Notes: a model not told the origin generated them from the sequence alone. A DNA stretch of 64,000 nucleotides from CAVSUR01 sp963846005 (GCA_963846005.1 CAWJUH010000003.1:558001-622000); one strand, 5' to 3'; shown: positions 7,244 to 15,735, counted from the stretch's first letter. Translations and numbers: made by a program.

Positions 7244-9289
7244 TTGGCAGATGACCGCCAGGACCGCGGCAGCGGTCCGGCCGGCGAGCAGACCAGCCCG
7301 CCCGGCCGCGAGCAGCGGCCGGGCACTGGCCCCGGCCGCGATCCGGCCGGCCAGGATCGCTCCGGTGATGATCCCGGGCCCGGCTCCTACGGCCCGGCGG
7401 GCTACGCCCCGGGCGACTACGGCCCGGCCGGGTACGGGCCTGATGACTACGGCCCGGGCGGTTACGGGTTCGACGACTACGGCCCGGCGGCCTACGGGAT
7501 CGAAGAGTACGGGCCGCCGGCCTACCCGCCCCCCGGCCAGGACCCGGGCGAGGCGGCAGGCGAGTACGGGCCGCCCGCCCCCTCCGGATTCGGGCTGGCT
7601 GACTACCGGCCTGCCGGTAGCGGCCCGGCGGGACCGGCCGAGCGGCCCTCCGGCCCCGGCGCCCCGGGCTCCGGACCGCCCGGCGCGCTGCGCGGCGACC
7701 TGACCAGCCAGCAGCCGACCATCCTGCCCGGCGCGCACCCCGGCCCGGACCCGCGCGGACCCGGCCATCCGGTACCGGACGCGCCCCCGGCGCCGCGCGG
7801 TTACCCGGCCCCGGAGACCTACCGCGTCCCGGAGGCTTACCGCGCGCCGGAGGCTTACCGCGCGCCGGAGGCTTACCGCGCGCCGGACGCGCCACCCGGA
7901 TCCGGCCAGGCTGCCCCGCCTGGCGCCGGGCCGGCGCCGTCATCCGCCTCCGCCGGGGTCGCCGCGCCGCCGGCCCGGCCCTCCCGGCCCTCCCAGCCGT
8001 CCCGGCCGCCGGGCCCCGGCCGGGCCGTTCCCGATCCTGGTCCCGCGGGTCCGGGGCTGGGTGACGGCCCGCGCGGCGCCAGTTCCGCTCCGCCCGGTTC
8101 CGGGGCTCCGGCCGCCGGCCCTGGCGCGGTTACGGATATCGGCCCGCCCCCGGGCCCCGGCCCCGCTCCGGGCTCTGCCCCGGCGGCGGGTGCCGGCCCG
8201 GCGGCCGGCATCCGCCCCGCGGGGAGTCCCGGCGCGCCGCCGGCCGGAGCGCCCGGGGCTGCCCCGCCGGGCGGCGTCCCGGAGAACGGGTCCGCGGGCC
8301 GCAAGGGCCCGGGCGGCGACGTACCCGAGCAGCTGACGCCGGAGCTGCTGCTGCCGAGCCGCCGCAAGGCTCCCGCCCCGGGCTGGCGGCGGCTGGTCTA
8401 CCAGGCGTCCGGCGGCCTACTGCGGGTACCGCTGTCGTCCGCCGAGCTGCACCGCCAGGATCTGGTCAGCCGGGCCCGGGCCCCGGTCGTCGGCGGCCAT
8501 CACCGGGTCGCGGTGATGAGCCTGAAGGGCGGCGTCGGCAAGACCACGACCACCGTCGGGCTGGGCTCGACGCTCGCGTCGCTGCGCGGGGACCGGGTCA
8601 TCGCCGTCGACGCGAACCCCGACCGGGGCACGCTGTCGGACAAGGTGCAGCTGGAAACGGCCGCCACGATCCGCGATCTGGTCAACGAGCGCGGGCAGAT
8701 CAGGCGCTACGCCGACGTCCGCACCTTCACCTCGCAGGCGCCCAGCCGGCTGGAGATCCTGGCCTCCGACCGGGATCCCACCGTGTCGGTCGCGTTCAGC
8801 GAATCGGACTACCGCAACGTCTGCGCGGTGCTGGAGCACTACTACTCGATCTGCATCACCGACTGCGGTACCGGCCTGATGCACTCCGCAATGGCCGGGG
8901 TGCTCCAGCTGGCCGACCAGATGGTGCTGGTCAGCACCCCGTCGGTGGACGGGGCGCGCAGCGCCAGCGCGACGCTCGACTGGCTGGAGGCACACGGCTA
9001 CGGCGACCTGGTCCAGGCCGCGGTGGTGGTGCTGTGCGCGGTGCGGCCGCGTGCCAAGGGCGCGGTCGACCTGCAGCGGCTGCAGGAGTACTTCGCCTCC
9101 CGCTGCCGGGCCGTCACCAGAATCCCCTACGACCCGCACCTGGAGGAGGGCGCCGAGGTCGAGCTGGAGCTGCTGAACCGGTCCACGTCCGAGGCCTACC
9201 TGGAGCTGGCCGCGCTGGCCGGCGACGGCCTGGCCCGGCCGCGGAACCGGGCCCTGCACATGCCAGGCCCCGGCCGCAGGCCCAGTTGA
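7244..9289 (+). CDS. MinD/ParA-like ATPase with long Pro/Gly/Tyr-rich N-terminus (EspI-like)
   Basis: Protein of 681 residues. Residues 1-360 are disordered, with tandem Tyr-Gly repeats (DYGPAGYGPDDYG type, roughly 7380-7530) and six-residue repeats EAYRAP (about 7820-7886), then long Pro/Ala/Gly runs. The C-terminal half is a deviant-Walker ATPase: VMSLKGGVGKTTTTVGLG, then AVDANPDRGTLSDKV and CITDCGTGL. This architecture matches EspI-type proteins linked to type VII secretion loci in actinobacteria, though no other ESX gene is in the window. The start is the TTG at 7244, behind GGGAGA. Confidence 0.85.
   Translation: MADDRQDRGSGPAGEQTSPPGREQRPGTGPGRDPAGQDRSGDDPGPGSYGPAGYAPGDYGPAGYGPDDYGPGGYGFDDYGPAAYGIEEYGPPAYPPPGQDPGEAAGEYGPPAPSGFGLADYRPAGSGPAGPAERPSGPGAPGSGPPGALRGDLTSQQPTILPGAHPGPDPRGPGHPVPDAPPAPRGYPAPETYRVPEAYRAPEAYRAPEAYRAPDAPPGSGQAAPPGAGPAPSSASAGVAAPPARPSRPSQPSRPPGPGRAVPDPGPAGPGLGDGPRGASSAPPGSGAPAAGPGAVTDIGPPPGPGPAPGSAPAAGAGPAAGIRPAGSPGAPPAGAPGAAPPGGVPENGSAGRKGPGGDVPEQLTPELLLPSRRKAPAPGWRRLVYQASGGLLRVPLSSAELHRQDLVSRARAPVVGGHHRVAVMSLKGGVGKTTTTVGLGSTLASLRGDRVIAVDANPDRGTLSDKVQLETAATIRDLVNERGQIRRYADVRTFTSQAPSRLEILASDRDPTVSVAFSESDYRNVCAVLEHYYSICITDCGTGLMHSAMAGVLQLADQMVLVSTPSVDGARSASATLDWLEAHGYGDLVQAAVVVLCAVRPRAKGAVDLQRLQEYFASRCRAVTRIPYDPHLEEGAEVELELLNRSTSEAYLELAALAGDGLARPRNRALHMPGPGRRPS
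7821..7886 (+). repeat. 18-bp in-frame tandem repeat (EAYRAP units)
   Basis: Near-identical 18-base units (TACCGCGCGCCGGAGGCT type) repeated three to four times inside the MinD-like gene, encoding EAYRAP repeats. The units keep frame, so copy-number changes would alter only the length of the disordered N-terminal region. Confidence 0.8.
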
Positions 9290-9432
9290 GCGGGGATGAT
9301 CGAGCACACCAGGGCGCAGCAGAACCGCATCGAGCACCACCGCGGCGCAGCAGAGCCGCTGCGCGAGGGCCTTCTGGCCCGAGCGGCCGGCTGCGCGGGG
9401 GATCCCGGAGGGTCGTCCCGGGGCAATGCTGC

Positions 9433-10011
9433 TCAGCGGCCGCCGATCAGGCGGTTGCGCGCCTCCCAGGGCTGCACGCCCAGCGCCGCCAGCAACTGCG
9501 CGGCGGGGTCGGGCGGCTCCAGGCTCAGCACGGCCAGCAGCACGTGACGCTGCTGCAGGCCGGGCAGCGGGCCGGTACGCGCCTTGTCCGCGGCCCGCTT
9601 CAGCACGGCCCGGGCTGCTGAGGTCAGCGGGGGCAGCCGGGTGCTGCCGGGCGGCTCGGGCAGGCCCCCGGCGTGCGGCCCGCCGACCTGCACGCCGACC
9701 GCGGCCAGCGCCGCGCGGTCGAGGCCGGAGGCGGCGCTGCGGGCGTCGTCCAGCGATACGCCGATCGCCCGGGCGATGACCGGGTCCCCGGCCCGCAGCA
9801 GCCCGAGCAGCAGGTGGTCGGTGCCCAGGCGCCGGTCGCCGCGCCGCCAGGCTTCGGCCGCCGCGGCGGCCAGCACGGCCTTCCTGGCGTCCGGCGCCCG
9901 GCGCCCGGCGCCGTCGTCGCTGCTGCCCGGCCGCGGCGGGATGACAGCGTCCCGGCCGAGCAGCTTCGCGGCTGGCCGGGCCTGCCCGAAGTCGAGTTTC
10001 ACGGTGCTCAC
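9433..10011 (-). CDS. Clp N-terminal-domain protein
   Basis: Stand-alone double Clp-N repeat protein of 192 residues without AAA modules. It shows the repeat hallmarks AWRRGDRRLGTDHLLLGLLR (first repeat) and QQRHVLLAVL (second repeat). Clp-N domains bind substrates or adaptors for ClpA/ClpC, so this could be an adaptor or decoy; that is inference. The GTG start overlaps the stop of the upstream HTH gene by 4 bases (GTGA), so the two are co-translated. Confidence 0.8.
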   Translation of the reverse strand: MSTVKLDFGQARPAAKLLGRDAVIPPRPGSSDDGAGRRAPDARKAVLAAAAAEAWRRGDRRLGTDHLLLGLLRAGDPVIARAIGVSLDDARSAASGLDRAALAAVGVQVGGPHAGGLPEPPGSTRLPPLTSAARAVLKRAADKARTGPLPGLQQRHVLLAVLSLEPPDPAAQLLAALGVQPWEARNRLIGGR

Positions 10012-10223
10012 CGGCCGTGCTTGGCGTGCGCGGACTGGCGGGAGACGCCGAGCGCGTCCCCGATCTGCTCCCACGACCAGCCCCGCGCCCGGGCCAGCCC
10101 GACCCCGGCGGACTCCACTTGTTCCGCCAGCCGGTGCAGAGCGGCCACCGCGAGCAGCGCGACTGCGGGATCATCGGTGTGCAGCAGCGCCGCCGGCCCT
10201 TCTGGTGTCACCATGGCACTCAT
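10008..10223 (-). CDS. Small helix-turn-helix protein
   Basis: A 71-residue protein with a C-terminal HTH (SWEQIGDALGVSRQSAHAKHG) that resembles sigma region 4-like or ECF-type helices. It is coupled by a GTGA overlap to a Clp-N protein, a pairing I believe recurs in actinomycetes. An internal ATG at 10214 is an alternative start. It probably regulates its own operon; an inverted repeat TTGTCA-N8-TGACAA lies 20 bp upstream. Confidence 0.75.
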   Translation of the reverse strand: MSAMVTPEGPAALLHTDDPAVALLAVAALHRLAEQVESAGVGLARARGWSWEQIGDALGVSRQSAHAKHGR

Positions 10224-10243
10224 TCAGCCGGCTGCGGGAGGGG

Positions 10244-10263
10244 TTGTCAAGGCAACCTGACAA
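10244..10263. promoter_or_regulatory. Inverted repeat in divergent promoter region
   Basis: TTGTCA-N8-TGACAA, a perfect 6-bp inverted repeat between the divergent HTH gene and lipoprotein gene. Read on the minus strand it contains a TTGACA that could serve as a -35 element. It is a candidate operator for the HTH protein at 10008. Confidence 0.45.
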
Positions 10264-10293
10264 TGTCGTCTGACCTGCGGAGGAATGTCAATT

Positions 10294-10968
10294 ATGCCGT
10301 CCTTGCGGACGCCGCAATGCCCCGGACCAGCGAGCCGGCCGCCCCGCGGGGCCTGGCTGCCCGGCAACCGCCGGGACCGCTGGCCGGCCGCTTCCGCGCG
10401 GCCCGGCCGGCTGCTGGCCGGGGCGCTGGCCGCCGTGGCCGCGCTGTGCGCCGGGTGCGGGAGCTCGCCGGGCTTCACCTCCGGCAGCGCCCCGCAGTCC
10501 CCGGCACCCGCCAGGACGGCGAAGGCGCCCGCCGCGCCGGCCCGGCCCGCCACGGACCCGGCCAGCCCCACCGCCGACCGGTCCGATCCGGCCGCCTGCC
10601 AGCGTCTGGTCAGCCAGTGGCGCCGGTCCCCGGCGGCCCGCTCCTTCCGGCACGCCCGCGGCCTGATGCCCCGGGCCGCCGCGGCCGAGCGGGCGCAGGA
10701 GTACCCGGCCGCCGTCGCGGACCTGGATCTGCTCGGCGGCCTTGTTGCGGCCATGCGGCATCACCCGCTGCCGCCGTGCGCAGCCGGATACCGGTACTGG
10801 CGCGGGATGCTGCGCCGGACCCGCGCCGCGGTCAGCCTGGCCGTATTGGTCGGCGAGGCCAGCCCGCAGGCGCTGCAGCGCTCCGGGGCCGATCTCGCGC
10901 GTGCCCGCCACGACGGCCGCGCGGTCACCCGCACGCTGCGCCGTCATCCGCCGCCGCCCGCCGGATAG
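10294..10968 (+). CDS. Putative lipoprotein
   Basis: A 224-residue protein with an Arg-rich N-terminus, a hydrophobic segment and the lipobox LCAGC (signal peptidase II site), then a Pro/Ala/Ser/Thr-rich linker and a helical C-terminal domain rich in Arg. The ATG at 10294 is preferred over the in-frame ATG at 10285, because GGAGGA (10279-10284) then has 9-base spacing. The membrane-anchored extracytoplasmic protein has no recognised function; divergent from the HTH/Clp-N pair. Confidence 0.65.
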   Translation: MPSLRTPQCPGPASRPPRGAWLPGNRRDRWPAASARPGRLLAGALAAVAALCAGCGSSPGFTSGSAPQSPAPARTAKAPAAPARPATDPASPTADRSDPAACQRLVSQWRRSPAARSFRHARGLMPRAAAAERAQEYPAAVADLDLLGGLVAAMRHHPLPPCAAGYRYWRGMLRRTRAAVSLAVLVGEASPQALQRSGADLARARHDGRAVTRTLRRHPPPPAG

Positions 10969-11163
10969 CAGGCCCGGGCCGCTGCCGCCCGCCCGCCGGG
11001 ACCCGGCCGCCGCCGGCCGCAGCGGAGCGTCGCAGGCTGATATGGACTCTGCTGACCAGGCATGGCAAGCTGCATTCCACATCGCCGGCCGGCACTTTCC
11101 CGGCCGGCGCTGCGCGGGCCCCCGGAACCGTGGCGGCCTGTGTCCCGAAGGGCGATCAGTTCC

Positions 11164-11520
11164 ATGGAAGACCAGGAGAGCCTGACCCGTGCCCAGACCG
11201 GGCCGGTCGTCGTCACCCTGCCCCCAGAAATTGACATGAGCAACGCCAGCGCGGTCGCCGCCCAGCTGGCTGCGCCGATCGGGCAGGGCGCCCGGCTGCT
11301 GATTGCCGACCTGACCGCGACGGTCTTCTGCGACTCCTCGGGGATGCGCAACCTGCTGCTGGCGCAGAATACCGCGGCGGCCGGCGGTGCCGAGATGCGC
11401 GTGGTGGTGCAATCCGGCGCGGTGCTGCGGGTGATGGAGATCATGGGGCTGCTGGCGGAACTGCGGGTGTTCCCCACGCTGGACGCGGCCCTGGCGGCCG
11501 GGCCGCCGCCGGCCGGCTGA
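11164..11520 (+). CDS. STAS-domain protein (anti-sigma factor antagonist)
   Basis: A 118-residue STAS protein: LPPEIDMSNASAVAAQL near the N-terminus and the phosphorylation-site loop VFCDSSGMRNLLLA (about residues 53-66). It is a second RsbV-type antagonist in the window, diverged from that at 5321, and has no kinase gene beside it. The ATG at 11164 gives the normal length for a single STAS domain; the ribosome-binding site is weak. Confidence 0.82.
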   Translation: MEDQESLTRAQTGPVVVTLPPEIDMSNASAVAAQLAAPIGQGARLLIADLTATVFCDSSGMRNLLLAQNTAAAGGAEMRVVVQSGAVLRVMEIMGLLAELRVFPTLDAALAAGPPPAG

Positions 11521-11553
11521 TCCCGCCCCCGGGCCGGCGGCCGGGCGGCCGGG

Positions 11554-11916
11554 TCAGCGCAGGCAGGCGTACCTGGCGCGCTGCACCTCGGCCATTGCCG
11601 CGCGGGAGGCGGGGGCGGCGGCCATCGCCTTCCCGGCGTCGCGCAGGTAGTTCTCAAGCAGCGCGTCGGTGTACCCGAGCGTGCGGGCGAGCCGGTCGAT
11701 CTGGCCGGCGAACCTGCGCGCCGCGTCCTGACCGGGCCGGGCGGTGTAGGCGCGGTAGTCGGCGTCGAACGCAGTGCACACCGTCGCCGAGGCGGGGGCC
11801 GGTGCCGCGGCGGGCCGGCTGGCGGCCTTCGGCGCGGCCGGCTGGCCGCCGGATGCCGAGCATCCGGCCAGCAGCGCGGCGGCCGCGAGGGCAGGGAGGG
11901 TGCGCGCGAGCCTCAT
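11554..11916 (-). CDS. Putative lipoprotein
   Basis: A 120-residue secreted lipoprotein. It starts MRLARTLPALAAAALLAGC, with lipobox LLAGC, a Pro/Ala linker and a short helical domain holding two cysteines (TVCTAFD and RYACLR) that could form a disulfide. Family not recognised. It ends convergently, 33 bp from the STAS gene. Confidence 0.65.
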   Translation of the reverse strand: MRLARTLPALAAAALLAGCSASGGQPAAPKAASRPAAAPAPASATVCTAFDADYRAYTARPGQDAARRFAGQIDRLARTLGYTDALLENYLRDAGKAMAAAPASRAAMAEVQRARYACLR

Positions 11917-12099
11917 GACACGCAAAGTAGCCGACCGGCTACGCAGATGCGCCGGCTTTGGCCGGCTTGCGGCCAGAGCCCGGCCGGGCGCTGGCCGCAA
12001 GCCCGGGACGGGGACGAGCCGGGCGCGGTCCGCAGGCCAGGGCGGTCCGCAGGTCAGGGACGGGCGGCAGTGTCGTAGGCACGTGCTGGACTGGCGGGC

Positions 12100-12865
12100 A
12101 TGGAATCTTCCCGGCTCCTCGATTGCCTCGCGGCCGACTATGGCCGGCTGCGCTCAGTCGCGCCTGGCCGCCCTGGACGCGGCCGTGCCGACCTGCCCGG
12201 GCTGGACCGTGGCCGACCTGGCCCGTCACGTCGGCGTGGTGTACCTGCACAAGGCCGCGTCCATGCGCGAGGGCGCCGAGCCCGGCCCGTGGCCGCCGGC
12301 CGAACTCGCGGACGAGGACCCGGTCGCGCTGCTCGACCGCTCCTACGCCGAGCTGCGCGGCGAGTTCGCCGCCCGCCGGCCGCAGGACCCCTCCGGCGGG
12401 TGGTACGCGCCGGACATGACGGTCGGCTTCCAGATCCGGCGGATGGCGCAGGAGACGGTCATCCACCGCATCGACGCCGAGCTCGGCGCCGGGGTAACTG
12501 TCGCCCCGGTCCCGGACGACCTGGCCGCCGACGGCGTCGACGAGCTGCTCAAGATCTTCGTGTCCTATGCCGTTGACGAGTGGGGCGACTACTTCACCGA
12601 GATCCTGGGCGCCTCTCCCGGCTGGGCCTACGCGGTCCGGGCCGGCGATGCGCAGTGGCGGGTCCGGACTGGCCCCGGCGCAATCGCCGTCGAGGACGGC
12701 GCCGGCGCCGGGCCGGCTGACGTGACGATCAGCGGCACCCCGGCGGCCGTGCTGCGCTGGGTGTGGAACCGGCAGGCCCCCGGCGAGCCGGATCCGGTGA
12801 CGGTGGCCGGCCCGCCCGAGGCGGTCGCCGAGCTCAAGCGCTGCATCGTCACCGCCACCCAGTAA
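12100..12865 (+). pseudogene. Mycothiol-dependent maleylpyruvate isomerase-family (MDMPI) protein with N-terminal frameshift
   Basis: DinB-like four-helix protein with an MDMPI N-terminal domain and an SCP2-like C-terminal domain. Family features are TCPGWTVADLARHVG, with a metal-ligand His, and QETVIHRIDAEL, with Glu and His. The expected N-terminus (MESSRLLDCLAADYGRLRS, from ATG 12100) is in a different frame from the rest, which continues from about 12155 as AALDAAVPTCPGW. One base gained or lost near 12150-12170 explains this, either a real mutation or a sequence error. If intact in vivo, translation could still begin at ATG 12140 (241 residues). Convergent with the HxlR gene. Confidence 0.75.
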
Positions 12866-12871
12866 GCACCG

Positions 12872-13513
12872 TCAGGCGGCGCTGACCAGCGCCAGCAGCA
12901 GGCCGGTGAGGCCGTCGAAGGCCTGCGGGTCTCCGTCGAGGCGCAGGTCGCCGGCCTTCGCCGCGGCAGCGACCGTGCGGCTGCCGAACACCACGGCGAA
13001 CAACGTGCCAGCGTCGGTGGCCAGGGTCGCTGCGGGCCGGTCGGCGGTCCCGCGCCGGATCCGGACCGTGCCCGAGGTGCCGTCCACGGTGAGCACGTCG
13101 GCGCCGATCCGCAGCTCGTAGCGACCGTTCACCACGGCCGGATCGGCGGTCGCCTGGAGCGCGAGCAGCAGCGAGTCCAGACCGGCGTGGGCGCCCTCGG
13201 GGAGCGGGGCGCGGGTTCCCCACTGGCCGAGGTGCAAGATCACCGGCTCGAGCTCGCGGCCCCAGTCGGTCAGCTCGTAGACGCCGACCCGGGCCGGGGG
13301 GCCGAGGTCACGGTGGCGGACGACGCCGCTGGCGGTCAGCTCGCGCAGCCGCTGGCTGATGACGTTCGGGCTGGCTCCGGCCAGCCCGGCCAGCAGGTCG
13401 TTGAACCGCTTGGGCCCGAGCAGCAGCTCGCGGACGATCAGCAGCGCCCACCGCTCGCCGATGACGTCAAGGCTGCGGGCGACTCCGCACTGGTCGCCGT
13501 AACTCCGCTTCAC
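12872..13513 (-). CDS. HxlR family winged-helix regulator with SCP2-like C-terminal domain
   Basis: A 213-residue regulator. The N-terminal HxlR domain has the family Cys in GDQCGVARSLDVIGERW, then LLLGPKRFNDL, NVISQRLREL and the wing RVGVYELT. A roughly 90-residue C-terminal sterol-carrier-like domain follows (from about 115). Divergent from the AhpD-like gene with a promoter/operator between them. The cysteine near the N-terminus (about residue 9) is the redox or electrophile sensor in characterised HxlR proteins. Confidence 0.88.
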   Translation of the reverse strand: MKRSYGDQCGVARSLDVIGERWALLIVRELLLGPKRFNDLLAGLAGASPNVISQRLRELTASGVVRHRDLGPPARVGVYELTDWGRELEPVILHLGQWGTRAPLPEGAHAGLDSLLLALQATADPAVVNGRYELRIGADVLTVDGTSGTVRIRRGTADRPAATLATDAGTLFAVVFGSRTVAAAAKAGDLRLDGDPQAFDGLTGLLLALVSAA

Positions 13514-13536
13514 GCTTTTAGTATAGCACTGAGCGG

Positions 13537-13571
13537 TTGACAGACAGGATGTTAACTCCTAACTTAGGAGT
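13537..13571 (+). promoter_or_regulatory. Promoter with operator palindrome over the -10 box
   Basis: TTGACA (13537-13542), 17-base spacer, TAACTT (13560-13565): a good sigma-70-type promoter for the AhpD-like gene. The perfect palindrome ACTCCTAA-C-TTAGGAGT (13555-13571) covers the -10 element, so a bound repressor would block polymerase. The divergent HxlR regulator is the obvious candidate. A TGCTATACT extended -10 for the HxlR gene is seen on the other strand near 13519-13527. Confidence 0.7.
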
Positions 13572-13628
13572 AATGAAGCGCCGAGAGGGACGGTGCCGAG
13601 AGGGACAGAGCCGAAGGGAGAAGGAGAG

Positions 13629-14081
13629 ATGGAAGCACGGATGAAGAACCCGGGGATGTTGCTGGGCGCGATGGAGCCGATCCAGGGGCTGTTCAAGGCG
13701 GTGTACTCCGGCGGCGTGGACCGGGCGACGCTGGAACTGGTGCATCTGCGCGCCAGCCAGATCAACGGGTGCAGCGCTTGCGTGGACGCCGGCACCAAGT
13801 CGGCCCGCAAGGCGGGGGAGACCGACGAGCGGCTGGCCGCGGTGGCGGCGTGGCGGGAGGCTCCCTACTTCAGCGACGCCGAGCGGGCGGCGCTGGCGCT
13901 GGCCGAGTGCGCGACCCGGCTGGCTGACCGGCCGGATCCGGTGCCGGATGAGGTGTGGGACGCGGCGGCGGCGCATTACGACGAGAAGGGGATGGCCGCC
14001 CTGGTGCTCATGATCGCGGTGACCAACCTGTTCAACCGGCTCAATGCCACCACCCGCCAGGTCGCCGGCGCCTGGGGCTGA
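13629..14081 (+). CDS. Carboxymuconolactone decarboxylase/AhpD-family protein
   Basis: A 150-residue all-helical protein with the AhpD-type redox motif C-x2-C in INGCSACVDAG plus the following helix. Members act as alkylhydroperoxidase-like reductants. The purine-rich AAGGAGAG precedes ATG 13629. Position behind the palindromic operator and divergent from an HxlR regulator suggests induction by oxidative or electrophile stress (inference). A truncated MFS gene follows. Confidence 0.87.
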   Translation: MEARMKNPGMLLGAMEPIQGLFKAVYSGGVDRATLELVHLRASQINGCSACVDAGTKSARKAGETDERLAAVAAWREAPYFSDAERAALALAECATRLADRPDPVPDEVWDAAAAHYDEKGMAALVLMIAVTNLFNRLNATTRQVAGAWG

Positions 14082-14143
14082 GCCCGCGCGGCAGTCAATC
14101 GCCGCCGCCCGTCACCGTCTGCCGCCGCCGGGAAGGGATAGCC

Positions 14144-14362
14144 ATGTCCGCCGCCGGCCTGCGCACGGCCCTGTCGCCGGTCATCGCGAGCCCGGTGCTG
14201 CGCCGCCTGCTGCCCGCGTTCGCGGTGTCGGCGATCGGCGACGGGATGAGCCCGGTGGCCGTGGCCTGGCTGGCCATCCGGATCACGCAGCCCGGGGACC
14301 GCGGCCTGGCGGTGGGCATCGCGGTGGCCGCCTACGCACAGCCGGGCGCGCCGGGGCCGGCC
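14144..14362 (+). pseudogene. Truncated MFS transporter gene (5' fragment)
   Basis: Begins with a good ribosome-binding site (GGAAGGGA) and ATG 14144. The first 65 or so residues (LRRLLPAFAVSAIGDGMSPVAVAWLAIRI) look like the N-terminal helices of a major facilitator exporter. Similarity stops near 14350, and the frame then runs into unrelated DNA. It was probably the last gene of the HxlR-controlled AhpD operon before a rearrangement removed the rest. Confidence 0.6.
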
Positions 14363-14545
14363 TCACGACCTGACGGCGTGGAAGGTCCGGTCATCGCTTC
14401 CGGGTCCTGGCGGGTCGTCACGGCAGTCGGCGGTCACCGTAATCCCGGTGAAGCCCGCCTTGGCCAGCCTGCCTGCCGGGACCAGCGACGCGCGGAAGGC
14501 AGCCAGCGCACTGGCCGTGATCTGGCGCCCGTCCAGCAGGGGGGG
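14363..14545 (-). pseudogene. Possible 3' fragment of an unidentified gene
   Basis: On the minus strand a coding-like stretch reads LDGRQITASALAAFRASLV... and ends HAVRS-stop at 14365. No start is present, and its 5' end is a run of G/C at about 14540. It abuts the truncated MFS gene head-on, so both look like products of one rearrangement. Family not recognised; it may not be a gene. The rest of 14546-14931 shows no convincing gene. Confidence 0.3.
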
Positions 14546-14931
14546 TCAGCCGATTTTCGGGACAGGTCTTCGGCGATTATCGCTACCTGGGATAACCCAG
14601 GTCGGAAGACGTGGCGGACTGGCCGCGGGTGACCGCCATGGCGTCCTGGCTGTGATACTCGCTCATAGAGCGCAACCGGGGTTTGCCTAAACATGATCCG
14701 GCTGTAATGCTGTAAATGTTGGTGCTGCTCCGGACCCCGGTGGCGACGTTCCGCTTATCTGGGGCCCCGTTGATTCGCGATGATCTGCACCTTGCTACCC
14801 GCATCCAGTCGGCTGGCCCTTCATGCAGCGTCCCGAGAAGACCCAGCCCACGCACCTGCGCTCAGACTGGAGAAGTCATGATTGCCGTGCTGTCGTCGTG
14901 ACGACGTTCCCCGCCGCCGACCGGCCCTGAG

Positions 14932-15573
14932 ATGGACCAGATGCTCGCCAGGGTTGGCCTTGCCGTGTGCGTCGGCGTGGTCGTGGTGGTGTGGGTGGCC
15001 GGTGCGCTGTACAACGCCATCCGTTCTTCACGTAGCGCCTCTCACGCTCCGCATGAGCGGCCTTGGAGCCAGCCCGGCCTGACGGCGGGTGATGGCGGCC
15101 TGATCGGCGTGGCGGTGGTGTGTGTGGGCTTGGCGATGGTCAGCCGTAGCCAATTCGGCGGCCTGGTCATTGGGGCGTTGTGGGTCCGGGTCCTCGGGCT
15201 CGTGGTGCTGGTCGCTTCGACCGTGTTCACGCTGTGGGCCCGGTTTTCGCTCGGCACCAGTTGGAGCATGGCGCCCAAGGTCGGGGGTGATCACCAGCTC
15301 CGCACTCACGGGCCGTATGCGGTGACACGGCATCCGATCTACACCGGCTTGCTCGGGATGATGCTCGGCGCCACGCTGCTCAGCGGGATCGGCCAGTGGA
15401 TCGTGCTCTTCCCCGTCGGCCTGATCGTGTTTGAGGTGAAGGTCCGCATGGAGGAGCGTCTGATGGTGGCGACCTTCTCCGACGAGTACCCCCGGTATCG
15501 CCGCCAGGTGCCCCAGCTCGTCCCCGGCCTGTACGTGCTGCGCCGGCGCCACTCAGTTAGCTCCCAGCATTGA
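14932..15573 (+). CDS. Isoprenylcysteine carboxyl methyltransferase-family membrane protein
   Basis: A 213-residue membrane protein with about four to five hydrophobic segments. It carries the ICMT/phospholipid-methyltransferase signature HGPYAVTRHPIYTGLL and the C-terminal E-E-R...YPRYRRQVPQLVPG, where S-adenosylmethionine binds. Bacterial members methylate unknown lipids or small acceptors. Somewhat lower GC than its neighbours. Confidence 0.85.
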   Translation: MDQMLARVGLAVCVGVVVVVWVAGALYNAIRSSRSASHAPHERPWSQPGLTAGDGGLIGVAVVCVGLAMVSRSQFGGLVIGALWVRVLGLVVLVASTVFTLWARFSLGTSWSMAPKVGGDHQLRTHGPYAVTRHPIYTGLLGMMLGATLLSGIGQWIVLFPVGLIVFEVKVRMEERLMVATFSDEYPRYRRQVPQLVPGLYVLRRRHSVSSQH

Positions 15574-15735
15574 CCTGCCTGTCCTGGAGAACTACACGGC
15601 TAGAAGCGGGGCACCGCGGGGCCACCGGGCCGGGAGGCCCGGCTCGCTGCTGTGCGGGATATCGGACCGAGCAGGGCGCGTCGATTGCGCGTCGCCACGG
15701 TCGGCGAGAAGTAATCGCCGACAACGACAAAGAGA

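Noticed and set aside
7031..7768. N-terminal extension of bpa upstream of 7030
   Set aside because: Low-complexity Arg/Gly/Pro sequence that is the antisense of the MinD-like gene; the family start MSDETNP is at 7030.
8417..10174. 585-codon minus-strand frame over the MinD-like gene
   Set aside because: Composition is that of antisense GC-rich DNA; the opposite strand encodes a clear ATPase, and the Clp-N protein lies in another frame.
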